Notes: generated by a model from the sequence alone, not told the origin. Shown: positions 8,332 through 16,089, numbered from the stretch's first letter. The stretch is DNA of 24,201 nt from an uncultured Dysosmobacter sp. (GCA_934504065.1 CAKSVQ010000020.1:1-24201), one strand, 5' to 3'. Translations and numbers: made by a program.

Positions 8332-8394
8332 CCGACGTTCGCGTCTTTTCGATATTCTATTGGGGGAATTTCTGCGGCCGCCGCGTGAGAGCGT

Positions 8395-9033
8395 TCAGCA
8401 GGGGCGGTTTGCCAACGTCTTGAGCATCTCTTCCTCGTTCACGCCGCCTGCGATCCACGTGTTGGCCGTGGCCATGTTCTGCACCCGCAGCTCGCCGCAG
8501 TGCTGCACGGCGGCCATGGCGGTCTTCACCGCGCCGTCGTCCGGATTGCGCAGCCAGATGGTGTGCAGCGCGCCGAAGGCATACGCCGCCGCCTCTCTTA
8601 CAAAGGTGACGGAAAGATCGTCGCACAGGGGGGCCAGCGGGATGGAGGTCCAGGAGAACTCCGCAGGGAGCTTTAAGTCGGTCAGCACCCGCACGGTCTC
8701 CTTAAAGGCCCGGTAGGTCACTGCCGCCGCGCCGTCCGGCCGCAGCAAAAACACCTTCTCCGCGTCCGGCACCTGAACGGGGGGATGCTCCACCAGCATC
8801 ACCGTGCCGTATTTCCATGTTTCCACAGCGCCGTCCGCCGTGTTTTCCACCCGGGGCAGCTCCAGCTCCGCCGGGTCGTCCAGCCGGAACTCGGCCGTGG
8901 GAGTCTTCCGCCCGCCCAGCATCCGGCAGTCGAAGGACAAGTCCGCCGCCTCGCCGCACAGGGCGAAGATCATATCCAGCGCGCCCTGCCAGGAGCTGCG
9001 GTTCTCCACATCCAAATCTCTGACATACTTCAC
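8395..9033 (-). CDS. Unrecognised 212-residue protein coupled to the Mch homologue
   Basis: I do not recognise this protein. It is soluble, with no signal peptide or membrane segment, and rich in acidic residues. Visible features include WKYGTVMLVEHPP near residue 95, LLRPDGAAAVTYRAFKETV near 117, and a C-terminal half with several alanine-rich helices. It has five cysteines but no cluster motif. The start is GTG at 9033, with a strong GGAGGT 8 bases upstream. The start codon overlaps the stop of the mch homologue as GTGA, so the two are translationally coupled and probably act together, perhaps as partner subunits or successive enzymes. It is the last gene of its block; about 146 bases then separate it from the GntR gene, with no clear terminator, so read-through is possible. 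Confidence 0.75.
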   Translation of the reverse strand: MKYVRDLDVENRSSWQGALDMIFALCGEAADLSFDCRMLGGRKTPTAEFRLDDPAELELPRVENTADGAVETWKYGTVMLVEHPPVQVPDAEKVFLLRPDGAAAVTYRAFKETVRVLTDLKLPAEFSWTSIPLAPLCDDLSVTFVREAAAYAFGALHTIWLRNPDDGAVKTAMAAVQHCGELRVQNMATANTWIAGGVNEEEMLKTLANRPC

Positions 9034-10010
9034 AGCACGTTACCTCCGTCTCCAAGGAAAGCCTTTTCCAGCGTCTCATTGCCTAAGCGCCCGGTGGAAT
9101 AGGAATTTCCCGTGGTAATATTAAAGAAATTGATTTTGCAGGGGGCGTCCCAATCCCGGGGGACATAGGCCCAGTTGTTGCCGCAGCGGTCAAACAGAGT
9201 CTGGAAAGGCGTTCCGTAAATATCCGTGTTTTTGGAGAAGGGAATATCGTCCAGCATCACGGTAATATCCTTGTCCTCGCAGCGCACGGTCAGGTTGGTC
9301 TCCTGCCCGTAGATCAGGCAGTCGTTCACCCGGCCATAGGCAATGGCCTCGTCGTCCACCACGCTGATCATGGGCGTGGTGGCGTTGCCCTCAATGATCT
9401 GGTCCATGGAAAAACCCCGGTCGGCCACCGTGGGCATGGCCTGCTCCACGTTGCGGGCGCACACCTGAATGGCACCCACCATGCAGCCCGTCCGGGCGGC
9501 CATGATATAGAGCTTTTCCGGCGCGATGCCGCACACCTTGCCGATGCTCTCCGCCAGTTCCTCGTCCGGCAGGATGGTGGTCTGCACCCCGGCCACCGCC
9601 TTGCGGGGGCTGGGGTCCCGGTAGGAAACGGACTGGGCAAAGCCGTCCGAGCCCAGAATCGACCGCACCGGGCCGGAGATCACCTGTAAATCGCCCCGCC
9701 AGGGTACCCGGGTGGCCGCCACGTAGGAGGCCATCTCGCACACGCCGGGGTTTTCCGTGAACACCCGCACCCCCGGCACGGTGTAATGGGTCAGGGGGAT
9801 CATGGCGTAGCTCATGCGGCCAAGGCCGCCCATGCCCACCTCGGCAAAATATTTTCCGGCGCGGAAGCCGCCCTTGCAGTGGATGCCCATATCCAGCACG
9901 GTGGCCCCGTTTTTCAGATGGATCACGCCGATGTTCAGCCGATCGGCCCTAGGCAGGATCTCCTGCTCGATCATGTCGGCCGCGGCTTCATTCACGCTCC
10001 AATGCTTCAC
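9030..10010 (-). CDS. mch: Methenyl-tetrahydromethanopterin cyclohydrolase (Mch) family protein
   Basis: This 326-residue protein matches archaeal Mch in length (about 320) and along its whole course. Segments resembling Mch include NGATVLDMGI (35-43), GGFRAGKYFAEV (47-58), VYLL-like LYIMAARTGCMVGAIQVCARNVE (167-189), DDEAIAYGRVNDCLIYG (219-235) and a C-terminal NITTGNSYSTGRL (297-309). The Arg-x-x-Glu pair I recall as the catalytic pair of archaeal Mch is present as R186 and E189. The start is GTG at 10010, with AAGGGGG 6 bases upstream; the longer open frame reads back into the flavoprotein gene. Known Mch hydrolyses a methenyl bridge in the imidazolinium ring of a C1-carrying pterin. No other methanopterin genes are visible here. 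It may instead act on methenyl-tetrahydrofolate from purine breakdown or open an imidazole ring in a catabolite. Family assignment is firm; substrate is inference. Confidence 0.85.
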   Translation of the reverse strand: MKHWSVNEAAADMIEQEILPRADRLNIGVIHLKNGATVLDMGIHCKGGFRAGKYFAEVGMGGLGRMSYAMIPLTHYTVPGVRVFTENPGVCEMASYVAATRVPWRGDLQVISGPVRSILGSDGFAQSVSYRDPSPRKAVAGVQTTILPDEELAESIGKVCGIAPEKLYIMAARTGCMVGAIQVCARNVEQAMPTVADRGFSMDQIIEGNATTPMISVVDDEAIAYGRVNDCLIYGQETNLTVRCEDKDITVMLDDIPFSKNTDIYGTPFQTLFDRCGNNWAYVPRDWDAPCKINFFNITTGNSYSTGRLGNETLEKAFLGDGGNVL

Positions 10011-10021
10011 GTTCCGCCCCC

Positions 10022-10648
10022 TTATGCCTGCGGCTTGCCAGCCTTCAGAGCCTTGGCCGTCAGCGCCAGACGCCGGGCGATGGTGTGCACGTTCTCCATG
10101 CCCTTGAGGTCTTCCGCCGCGCCCTCGGCCATGCGGTCCTGGCTCCACACCGCCGCGCCGGCGTAAACGCCGAGGCCGCCGTTGACCACAGGCATGCCCT
10201 GCGTGTGGTAGAAGCCCAGAATGGTGTTGATGGCGCACTCCTGTCCGCCGTTGCGGGTGCCGCCAACGGCCAATGCCGCGCCGGGGGTATACATCCGCAG
10301 GTCAGGATTGTCCTTGTGCTTGAGATACTCCGAACGGAACCGGGAGAGGAAGGCACACAGCTGGGGCGTGATGCCCATTTCATATACGGGCGTGCCGATC
10401 AGGATGCCGTCGTAATTGAAAAAGTCCTCGTTCCACGTGCCCATATCATCGTTATAAAGCAGGCAGTGGGGCACACCCTTGCGCACGCAGGCGTTGCAGC
10501 CCGTGCAGGGGGAAATCTTTTTGCCGTGGAGATAGAGCACGTCCACCTCCACATCCTCCACCGCCTCGGCGGCGCGCTTGGCTTCTTCAATGGCATACGC
10601 GGTGGACGCCTTGCGGGCGCTGCCACAGACAAACAGCAATTTCGTCAT
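10022..10648 (-). CDS. Iron-sulfur flavoprotein (Isf-like), NADPH-dependent FMN reductase family
   Basis: This 208-residue protein has a flavodoxin-like fold beginning KLLFVCGSARKAST, the phosphate loop for FMN. A compact cysteine motif C48-x2-C51-x2-C54-x7-C62 (CTGCNACVRKG...C) is the signature of Isf proteins, which carry a 4Fe-4S cluster next to FMN and move electrons in anaerobes. The segment GTPVYEMGITPQLCAFLSRF is also typical of the family. The start is ATG at 10648, with AAGGAG 7 bases upstream. It sits 26 bases after the amidohydrolase gene and 11 bases before the mch homologue. It could supply electrons to the RibD-like reductase, the PreA-like enzyme or another step; this is inference from position. 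Confidence 0.85.
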   Translation of the reverse strand: MTKLLFVCGSARKASTAYAIEEAKRAAEAVEDVEVDVLYLHGKKISPCTGCNACVRKGVPHCLLYNDDMGTWNEDFFNYDGILIGTPVYEMGITPQLCAFLSRFRSEYLKHKDNPDLRMYTPGAALAVGGTRNGGQECAINTILGFYHTQGMPVVNGGLGVYAGAAVWSQDRMAEGAAEDLKGMENVHTIARRLALTAKALKAGKPQA

Positions 10649-10674
10649 GGTAACACTCCTTCTTTATTTTGCAC

Positions 10675-12030
10675 TTACACGCTGGCCAGGAACTTCTTGG
10701 CTTCCCGGTCCGCCTCGGCGGCCACGGCACGCTCTTCCAGACCGCAGGCAAACTGGCCCTTATGGTAAACAATGCGGCCGCCGACAATGGTGGTCTCCAC
10801 ATTTTCCTGACTGGAGTTATACATCAGCGTGGCCAGCGTGTCGAAGTTGGGCACGGAGCGCAGGTAAATGGGATCATAGATGAACATATCGGCCAGCTTG
10901 CCCACCTCGATGGAGCCGAGGTCGCTGCGGTGGGCCGCCTTGGCGGCGTTCACCGTGGTGAAGTCCAGCATATTCTGGGCGGACATGGCCACCGAGCTTC
11001 TGGTGCCGACCTTTTGCAGCAGCAGACCGATCTTCAGGCTTTCGATCATGTCAGAGGAATTGTTGCTGGCCGCGCCGTCGGTGCCCATGGTGATGTTGAC
11101 GCCCTGCCGCATCATCGAGGCCATGGGCGGGATGCCGGAGCCAAGGTAGGCGTTGGAAGCGGGGCAGTAGCAGGCGTTCACACCGTAACGAGCAAACGTG
11201 GCGATCTCCTCTTCCTTCAGGCACACGCAATGCACGGCCAGCAGGCGGTCAGACAACGCGCCGAAGCTCTCCATCGTCTCCACCACGGACTTGCCGAAGT
11301 GCTCGCGGGTGAACTTGTTGTCCTCCTCCGTCTCCAGAATGTGCATGGTGTAGGGCACTCCGGTCTCCCTGGAGTAAGCCGCCATCTCCCGATACAGCTC
11401 CTCCGTGGTGCCCCAGGGCACAGACGCGCCCGCCCACACCCGGATGAGGGGATGGGTACCGTCCTCATACTTCTTGCGCAGGGCCTCAGTACGGCGGATG
11501 GCCTCCTTGGCGGGATGGATGAAGCCGGGGTTCACGCCCATCTCAAGACCCGTGTCATGATAGCAGTCCATATAGATACCGCGGATGCCGACCTCTTCCA
11601 TGGTCTCGATGCAGGCATGGGGCAGGTCGTCGTTATTCTGCACATAGTTGAAATCGGACAGTGTGGTCACGCCGCACTTCAGGCTCTCCATGGCGGCGAT
11701 CTTGCAGGCCAGCCGCTGGAGGCTGTCCGTCATGGCGGGGCCGCCCCGCAGGGGAGCCGCCTTCAGCCACTCGATCAGGTTCAGGTCCGCGCCCAGCCCC
11801 TTGAGCAGGGACTGGAAAATGTGCACATGCAGGTTCTGCATACCGGGGAAGAGGGCCTTGCCCGTGCCGTCCAGCACCGTGGCGGCGCCCCACTCCTCCT
11901 GAGGCAGCTTGCCCACGGCCACGATCTTGCCGTCCTGAACGGCCACGTCAGTCTCGGGCAGCACCCGGCGCTGCGCATCCTGCGTGTAAACCGTGATGTT
12001 CCGGATCAAAAGATCTACCATTTGCTTCAT
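10675..12030 (-). CDS. TrzA/MtaD-type amidohydrolase, probable base or nucleoside deaminase
   Basis: This 451-residue protein belongs to the amidohydrolase superfamily branch that includes MTA/SAH deaminase, guanine deaminase, 8-oxoguanine deaminase and SsnA. Metal ligands and catalytic residues are present: H68 and H70 (NLHVHIFQSLLKG), H230 with E233 (YTMHILETE), H267 (AVHCVCL) and D318 (MGTDGAASNNSSDM). The GTDGAASNN motif and the DLNLIEWL segment are closest to the MtaD type as I recall it. The start is ATG at 12030, with AAGGAG 8 bases upstream; a GTG 9 bases earlier overlaps the ribosome-binding site and is rejected. It is separated from the RibD-like gene by 90 bases holding a terminator-like hairpin. 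Likely reaction: hydrolytic deamination of a purine, pterin or nucleoside; substrate unknown. Confidence 0.85.
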   Translation of the reverse strand: MKQMVDLLIRNITVYTQDAQRRVLPETDVAVQDGKIVAVGKLPQEEWGAATVLDGTGKALFPGMQNLHVHIFQSLLKGLGADLNLIEWLKAAPLRGGPAMTDSLQRLACKIAAMESLKCGVTTLSDFNYVQNNDDLPHACIETMEEVGIRGIYMDCYHDTGLEMGVNPGFIHPAKEAIRRTEALRKKYEDGTHPLIRVWAGASVPWGTTEELYREMAAYSRETGVPYTMHILETEEDNKFTREHFGKSVVETMESFGALSDRLLAVHCVCLKEEEIATFARYGVNACYCPASNAYLGSGIPPMASMMRQGVNITMGTDGAASNNSSDMIESLKIGLLLQKVGTRSSVAMSAQNMLDFTTVNAAKAAHRSDLGSIEVGKLADMFIYDPIYLRSVPNFDTLATLMYNSSQENVETTIVGGRIVYHKGQFACGLEERAVAAEADREAKKFLASV

Positions 12031-12046
12031 TTCAAACACTCCTTAT

Positions 12047-12083
12047 AAAAAATGTCAGCAGCCATAAGGAGACTGCTGACATT
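12047..12083 (-). terminator. Terminator-like hairpin in the leader of the amidohydrolase gene
   Basis: A perfect 11-bp inverted repeat (AATGTCAGCAG at 12051-12061 and its complement at 12073-12083, 11-base loop) is followed on the minus strand by six T residues counting the last bases of the stem. It lies between the RibD-like stop (12121) and the amidohydrolase ribosome-binding site (12044-12039). A second, weaker pairing TATCGC/GCGATA (12087-12092 with 12112-12117) lies just upstream. It may attenuate transcription into the downstream enzymes or end the transporter transcript. Confidence 0.7.
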
Positions 12084-12120
12084 GGCTATCGCAGTTCTCT
12101 CGCGTCCCTGGCGATAATCG

Positions 12121-13113
12121 TCATTCAGATTTTATCCCGTAACGGATCTTCTGTCTGGTGAACAGGAAGTTCTGGTGATGGATGCCCACGCTGACAAGGT
12201 CGGCATGGGGATGATCCTTCCAGGACTTGGGGAAGGCAGCGCCCGGGGACATGGAGCCGCCCACATAAAGCATGGAATAGTTGATGAAATACTCATCCAG
12301 ACAGCCATGCTGCATCAGGTTTCCGCAATAGCTGGGGGCTTCGGCACACACGACTTCCATGCCCAGCTTCCGCAGCACATACAGCATCAGCTCCGTGTCG
12401 GGCATCGCATCCTGCCCGGTCACGATCACCGGGACCACATCGAAGTCCCGGTCCAGCGCAGGAAGCTCCGCCGCGTCCACCTGCGCCCGGTCGGTGAAGG
12501 GCCCCACCAGACAGTGCTTGAGGGGGCTGTTCTTCTGAATATTCTCCCAGCCCGCCGGAGAGGTGGCAATGGCCATCTTCAGCCGCTCCGCCGTGTCCAC
12601 GCGGAAGGTGATGTGCTCATAGGGAATGTCGGTGGCGTCCAGACTGACCACCACCTGACAGGGCTGGTTGAGCTTGTCCAAAACCTCCTGCCGCTGGCGG
12701 AAGAGACTCACGTCCATGCAGTTATTGATATAAGTAGGCTCATTTTGCAGCGTTCGCGCACCCACCAGAATGCCGTCGGCATTGGCCCGCAGCATGTTCA
12801 GGCACCAGAAGTCGCCTGCGCCGCCTGCCCGGTCCAGTTCGTTGAGCTTGGCGATCAGCGGACCCACCTGATTGTCCATAAAGGCCATCTTTCCGTCGGC
12901 GCTGAGCACGATGGAAGAGACGATGTAGGGCCGATCCGCGCCGGGCTTGGGGAACACCACCGGGGTGGTGTAATACTGCGCCGCGTCCGGCAGGGACTTA
13001 CGTCCGCCCGACGCGCTGTCGATCTCCTGCAAAAGAGCTTCGTTGCGGTAAATTTCCTGAATTTTCAGGTCATCCTTGGGTGTTTCAAAATACGTCAGAT
13101 GCACAGCTTCCAT
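12121..13113 (-). CDS. RibD C-terminal / dihydrofolate reductase-fold reductase
   Basis: This 330-residue protein contains a RibD_C domain from about residue 60. RPYIVSSIVLSADGKMAF (61-78) matches the start of the family, and LRANADGILVGARTLQNEP (108-126) its nucleotide-binding segment. A C-terminal region, CGNLMQHGCLDEYFINYS, is followed by YVGGS. Relatives reduce the ribose of 5-amino-6-ribosylaminouracil with NADPH in riboflavin synthesis. The N-terminal 60 residues are an extension without the zinc deaminase domain of full RibD. The start chosen is ATG at 13113, with GGGAGG 10 bases upstream; a GTG 27 bases earlier is less likely. It follows the transporter ATPase by 20 bases, so it is in the transporter operon. 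In this setting a catabolic reduction of a ribosylamino-pyrimidine or pterin-like compound is plausible, rather than riboflavin synthesis. Confidence 0.8.
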   Translation of the reverse strand: MEAVHLTYFETPKDDLKIQEIYRNEALLQEIDSASGGRKSLPDAAQYYTTPVVFPKPGADRPYIVSSIVLSADGKMAFMDNQVGPLIAKLNELDRAGGAGDFWCLNMLRANADGILVGARTLQNEPTYINNCMDVSLFRQRQEVLDKLNQPCQVVVSLDATDIPYEHITFRVDTAERLKMAIATSPAGWENIQKNSPLKHCLVGPFTDRAQVDAAELPALDRDFDVVPVIVTGQDAMPDTELMLYVLRKLGMEVVCAEAPSYCGNLMQHGCLDEYFINYSMLYVGGSMSPGAAFPKSWKDHPHADLVSVGIHHQNFLFTRQKIRYGIKSE

Positions 13114-13133
13114 ATCATATCTTCCTCCCGTTT

Positions 13134-14648
13134 TCAGCACGCCGCTTCCGTTTCCTTTTTACCCGCCATCAGCAGACCCAGCCGCTCATAGTTGGCATCC
13201 GCCCGGTCCATCTCACCGAGGATCACGCCCTCATAGATCACGCCGATCCGGTCGCTCAGGCCCATGATCTCGTCCAGCTCGGTGGAGACCAGCACCACCG
13301 CGCAGCCGCGGTCGCGGGCGGCCACGATCTGCTCATGGATGAACTTCGTTGCGCCGATGTCCACGCCGCGGGTGGGGTGCACCGCGAAGAGGAGCTGAGG
13401 CTGCTTGTCCAGCTCCCGGGCCACGACCACCTTTTGCTGGTTGCCGCCGGAGAGGGAGTGGATGTCGTTATCGGCATTGGGCGTTTTCACGCCGTAGTGC
13501 TCGATCAGGAATTCAGCCTGTTCGTTGATCTTCTTCCAGTTCAGGAACACGCCGTTGGTGAATTTCTCATGATAGAAGGTGTCCAGCACCAGATTGTTGC
13601 GGATGGGCATCTGCATCACAACGCCCATGCCCTGCCGATCCTCGGGGATGTGGGAAACGCCTTTGTCGAGGATCTGACGGGGGGTGGAGTTAGACACATC
13701 CTGCCCCGCGATGCGCACCGTTCCGGTCTTTTTGCAAAGGCCCACAATGCCGCGGATCAGTTCGCTCTGGCCGTTGCCGTCCACGCCGGCGATGCCGTAG
13801 ATCTCGCCCGCGCGCACCTTCATGTTCAGTCCGCGCACGGTCTCCACGCCCTTGCTGTCCTTGGCGTGCATATCCACGACCTCCAGCATCACATCACCCA
13901 GCTTCTGCTCGCCCTTGGGCGTATCGAAGCTGACCTCCTTGCCCACCATCATGCTGGCAAGCTGCTTGGCGTTGGTCTCGCTGGCCAGCACGGAGCCGAC
14001 CACCTTGCCCAGATGCAGGATCGTGATGACCTTACTGATCTCCATGACCTCGTTGAGCTTGTGGCTGATGAAGATGACTGCCTTGTCCTCCGCGATCAGG
14101 TTGCGGATAGCCACGAACAGTTCCCGGGTCTCCTGCGGGGTCAGCACGGCGGTGGGCTCGTCCAGCACCAGCAGGTCGCACTTTTTATACAGGGCCTTGA
14201 TGATCTCCACGCGCTGCTGCTGGCCCACGGTCAGCGAAGCCACCTTGGCGTAGGGGTCCACCGCAAGGCCGTACTTCTGGGAGATCTCCTCAATGCGGGC
14301 GGCCACCCGCTTTTTGTCAATAAACGCTTTCTTCTCGTCCAGACTCAAGATCACGTTTTCTACCACCGACAGCGTGGGGATCAGCATGAAGTGCTGGTGC
14401 ACCATGCCGATGCCGCAGGCAATGGCGGTCTTGGGCGAATCGATGTCCACGACCTTGCCGTCCACGGAGATCGTGCCGCCGTCCGGCTTTGCAAGGCCGT
14501 AGAGCACGTTCATCAGCGTGCTCTTGCCCGCGCCGTTTTCACCCAGCAGCGTATGGACCTCGCCACGCTCAAAGCTGACAGAGACCTTATCGCAGGCAAC
14601 GGTTCCCGGATAGATCTTGGTAATGTCCTTTAACTCAATAAAACTCAT
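13134..14648 (-). CDS. ABC transporter ATPase, nucleoside/BMP type (two ABC domains)
   Basis: This 504-residue protein carries two fused ABC domains, as in the ribose, nucleoside and BMP-dependent importers. Domain 1 has Walker A GENGAGKS (36-43), signature LTVGQQQR (139-146) and Walker B LLVLDEP (159-165). Domain 2 has the degenerate Walker A GVDGNGQSE (288-296), signature LSGGNQQK (399-406) and LLFAVHPTRGVD. The loss of the Walker A lysine in domain 2 is usual for this family. The start is ATG at 14648, with AAGGAGGT 9 bases upstream. It powers uptake through the two permeases encoded upstream. It is separated from the binding-protein gene by a 286-base spacer containing a strong terminator, which may set its level below that of the binding protein. 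Confidence 0.93.
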   Translation of the reverse strand: MSFIELKDITKIYPGTVACDKVSVSFERGEVHTLLGENGAGKSTLMNVLYGLAKPDGGTISVDGKVVDIDSPKTAIACGIGMVHQHFMLIPTLSVVENVILSLDEKKAFIDKKRVAARIEEISQKYGLAVDPYAKVASLTVGQQQRVEIIKALYKKCDLLVLDEPTAVLTPQETRELFVAIRNLIAEDKAVIFISHKLNEVMEISKVITILHLGKVVGSVLASETNAKQLASMMVGKEVSFDTPKGEQKLGDVMLEVVDMHAKDSKGVETVRGLNMKVRAGEIYGIAGVDGNGQSELIRGIVGLCKKTGTVRIAGQDVSNSTPRQILDKGVSHIPEDRQGMGVVMQMPIRNNLVLDTFYHEKFTNGVFLNWKKINEQAEFLIEHYGVKTPNADNDIHSLSGGNQQKVVVARELDKQPQLLFAVHPTRGVDIGATKFIHEQIVAARDRGCAVVLVSTELDEIMGLSDRIGVIYEGVILGEMDRADANYERLGLLMAGKKETEAAC

Positions 14649-14934
14649 GGGTTTGCGACCTCCTTAGTGGCGTCCATCCCCTGGGGGATCTTTTCATCAT
14701 TATGGTTGGAAGGCCTGTGCGCCCCGCCGGGCGCGGGCCTGAATGTTCAAATTCAAAAGGGAAGTGCGAAGGTCTTTCCTCTCCGCCCCGCGCTCGCGGG
14801 GCCGCGGGGGCGTATACGCCCGATGATAGAAAAAAGCTGCGCGAAGCGGAGACCGCTCCGCGCAGCTTTTCACTGGTTGGATTTGCTTTGCGCGAATACC
14901 ATTCACGCGTCACGCGAAACGCTTGCGTGAAAGA
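14649..14934 (-). other. 286-base structured spacer between binding-protein and ATPase genes
   Basis: This non-coding stretch holds a chain of inverted repeats. They are at 14676-14689 (6-bp stem), 14711-14740 (GC-rich, arms of 5+6 bp), 14785-14802 (perfect 8-bp stem, 2-base loop), 14808-14821 (perfect 14-bp palindrome), 14832-14870 (terminator, listed separately) and 14902-14931 (7-bp stem). No open reading frame with a ribosome-binding site is seen. The density of hairpins is far above that of other spacers in the window and suggests a regulatory RNA region or an interspersed palindromic repeat. Confidence 0.6.
14830..14870 (-). terminator. Strong intrinsic terminator after the binding-protein gene
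   Basis: A 12-bp stem (14832-14843 with 14859-14870), a single mismatch, an inner 5-bp stem (14845-14849 with 14853-14857) and a 3-base loop. On the minus strand it is followed by six T residues (14835-14830). T-rich bases at 14867-14870 make it potentially bidirectional. It would reduce transcription of the ATPase and downstream enzymes relative to the lipoprotein. Confidence 0.85.
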
Positions 14935-15978
14935 TCAGCCCACCAGCGTGGACAAATCCACACCGTCATAAGACTGCTGCCAGATATCCTGCAGCGTGGC
15001 CTTCTGCTCGTCGGTCAGCACGTCGGCATACTTGCCGGAGAAACCAGTCAGGGTGATCACGCCAACGGAGGCGCCCATGCTGACAAAGCCCGGCTCCAAA
15101 GTGCCCTCAACGGCCTCTTCGATGGCCACGGTGATGCCCAGCTGTGCATCCTGAATAACGCTGACGAAGCAACTCTCACCGGTCTGCGTCTGATCAGACA
15201 CGGCGCCCACATTCATCAGACCCAGTGCGTCACACTCCTGCACAGCGCCCACGCCGCAGGCGTCAGCGTTCTGGGTAACGATATCCACGCCCTGCTGCTG
15301 CAGCGCGTCAACGGCCTGCTTGGCCTTCAGAGCGTCGTCATAAGAGCCGGTGTAGACGGAGATGACCTCGCACTCAGGGTCGATGTACTTGGCGCCAGCG
15401 GCAACGCCATTCGTCCAGGCGATGATGGAGTCGATCTCGTTAGAGCCGACGGCACCGATCTTCTTGGTCTTGGTGGCCATTGCGCAGGCAACGCCATCGA
15501 GGAAGCCCAGCTGATAGGTGGCGAAGTCGATACCCGTCAGATTCGGCTCCTGACCGGACTGGGCACTGGTGCAGATAAAGGTGATGTCGGGATATTCCTG
15601 AGACACCAGCTTGGCGGCATCAAGGAACTCCGCGCCGTGGGAGACGATAATGGAGTAGCCTGCGTCGGCATAGCCGCGCATGGTGCTCTCATAGTCGGTG
15701 GCGGGGATCGCCTCGGAATAGTTCACGGTGCTGCCGGGATACTGCTCGGCCGCGGCCTTCGCAGCGTCGGCAGCCATCTGGCTCCAACCGCCGTCATTGG
15801 CGCTGCCGGAGAGCATCACGCCGATCTTCACATCGCTATAATCCTTGGTCTCTTCTGCAGGCTGTTCGGTCTGAGCAGGGGTTTCCTGAGCGGGCTGTTC
15901 GTCTTTTTTGCTTCCGCAGCCGGACAGCAGACCCAACATCATTGCAAGAGACAGTACGAGTGCCATGGTCTTTTTCAT
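14935..15978 (-). CDS. BMP-family substrate-binding lipoprotein of a nucleoside ABC transporter
   Basis: This 347-residue protein starts with a lipoprotein signal peptide: positively charged MKK, a hydrophobic core and lipobox LLSGC with the lipidated cysteine at C21. A glutamate/proline-rich linker follows (about 23-45). The mature domain (from about 48, VKIGVMLSGSANDGGWSQMA) is of the Bmp/PnrA family, whose best-studied members bind purine nucleosides outside the membrane. The start is ATG at 15978, with GGAGG 7 bases upstream; the longer frame upstream is rejected because it lacks a ribosome-binding site and would bury the signal peptide. It sits 111 bases after the second permease and before a strong terminator. 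Ligand: probably a nucleoside or related compound; not resolvable from sequence. Confidence 0.92.
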   Translation of the reverse strand: MKKTMALVLSLAMMLGLLSGCGSKKDEQPAQETPAQTEQPAEETKDYSDVKIGVMLSGSANDGGWSQMAADAAKAAAEQYPGSTVNYSEAIPATDYESTMRGYADAGYSIIVSHGAEFLDAAKLVSQEYPDITFICTSAQSGQEPNLTGIDFATYQLGFLDGVACAMATKTKKIGAVGSNEIDSIIAWTNGVAAGAKYIDPECEVISVYTGSYDDALKAKQAVDALQQQGVDIVTQNADACGVGAVQECDALGLMNVGAVSDQTQTGESCFVSVIQDAQLGITVAIEEAVEGTLEPGFVSMGASVGVITLTGFSGKYADVLTDEQKATLQDIWQQSYDGVDLSTLVG

Positions 15979-16089
15979 GTTGCATCCTCCCAAATTGAAC
16001 TTTTGTTGGATATTTCCGATCACCGCAGTGCTGTTAGGCCGAAACCGTCTGCCCTGCGGGTAAGGGACAAGAGAGAAACTTTCGCAGCC

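Noticed and set aside
8354..8394. Terminator after the 212-residue gene
   Set aside because: Only a weak GCGG/CCGC pairing without a T-run was found on the minus strand, so read-through into the GntR operon cannot be excluded.
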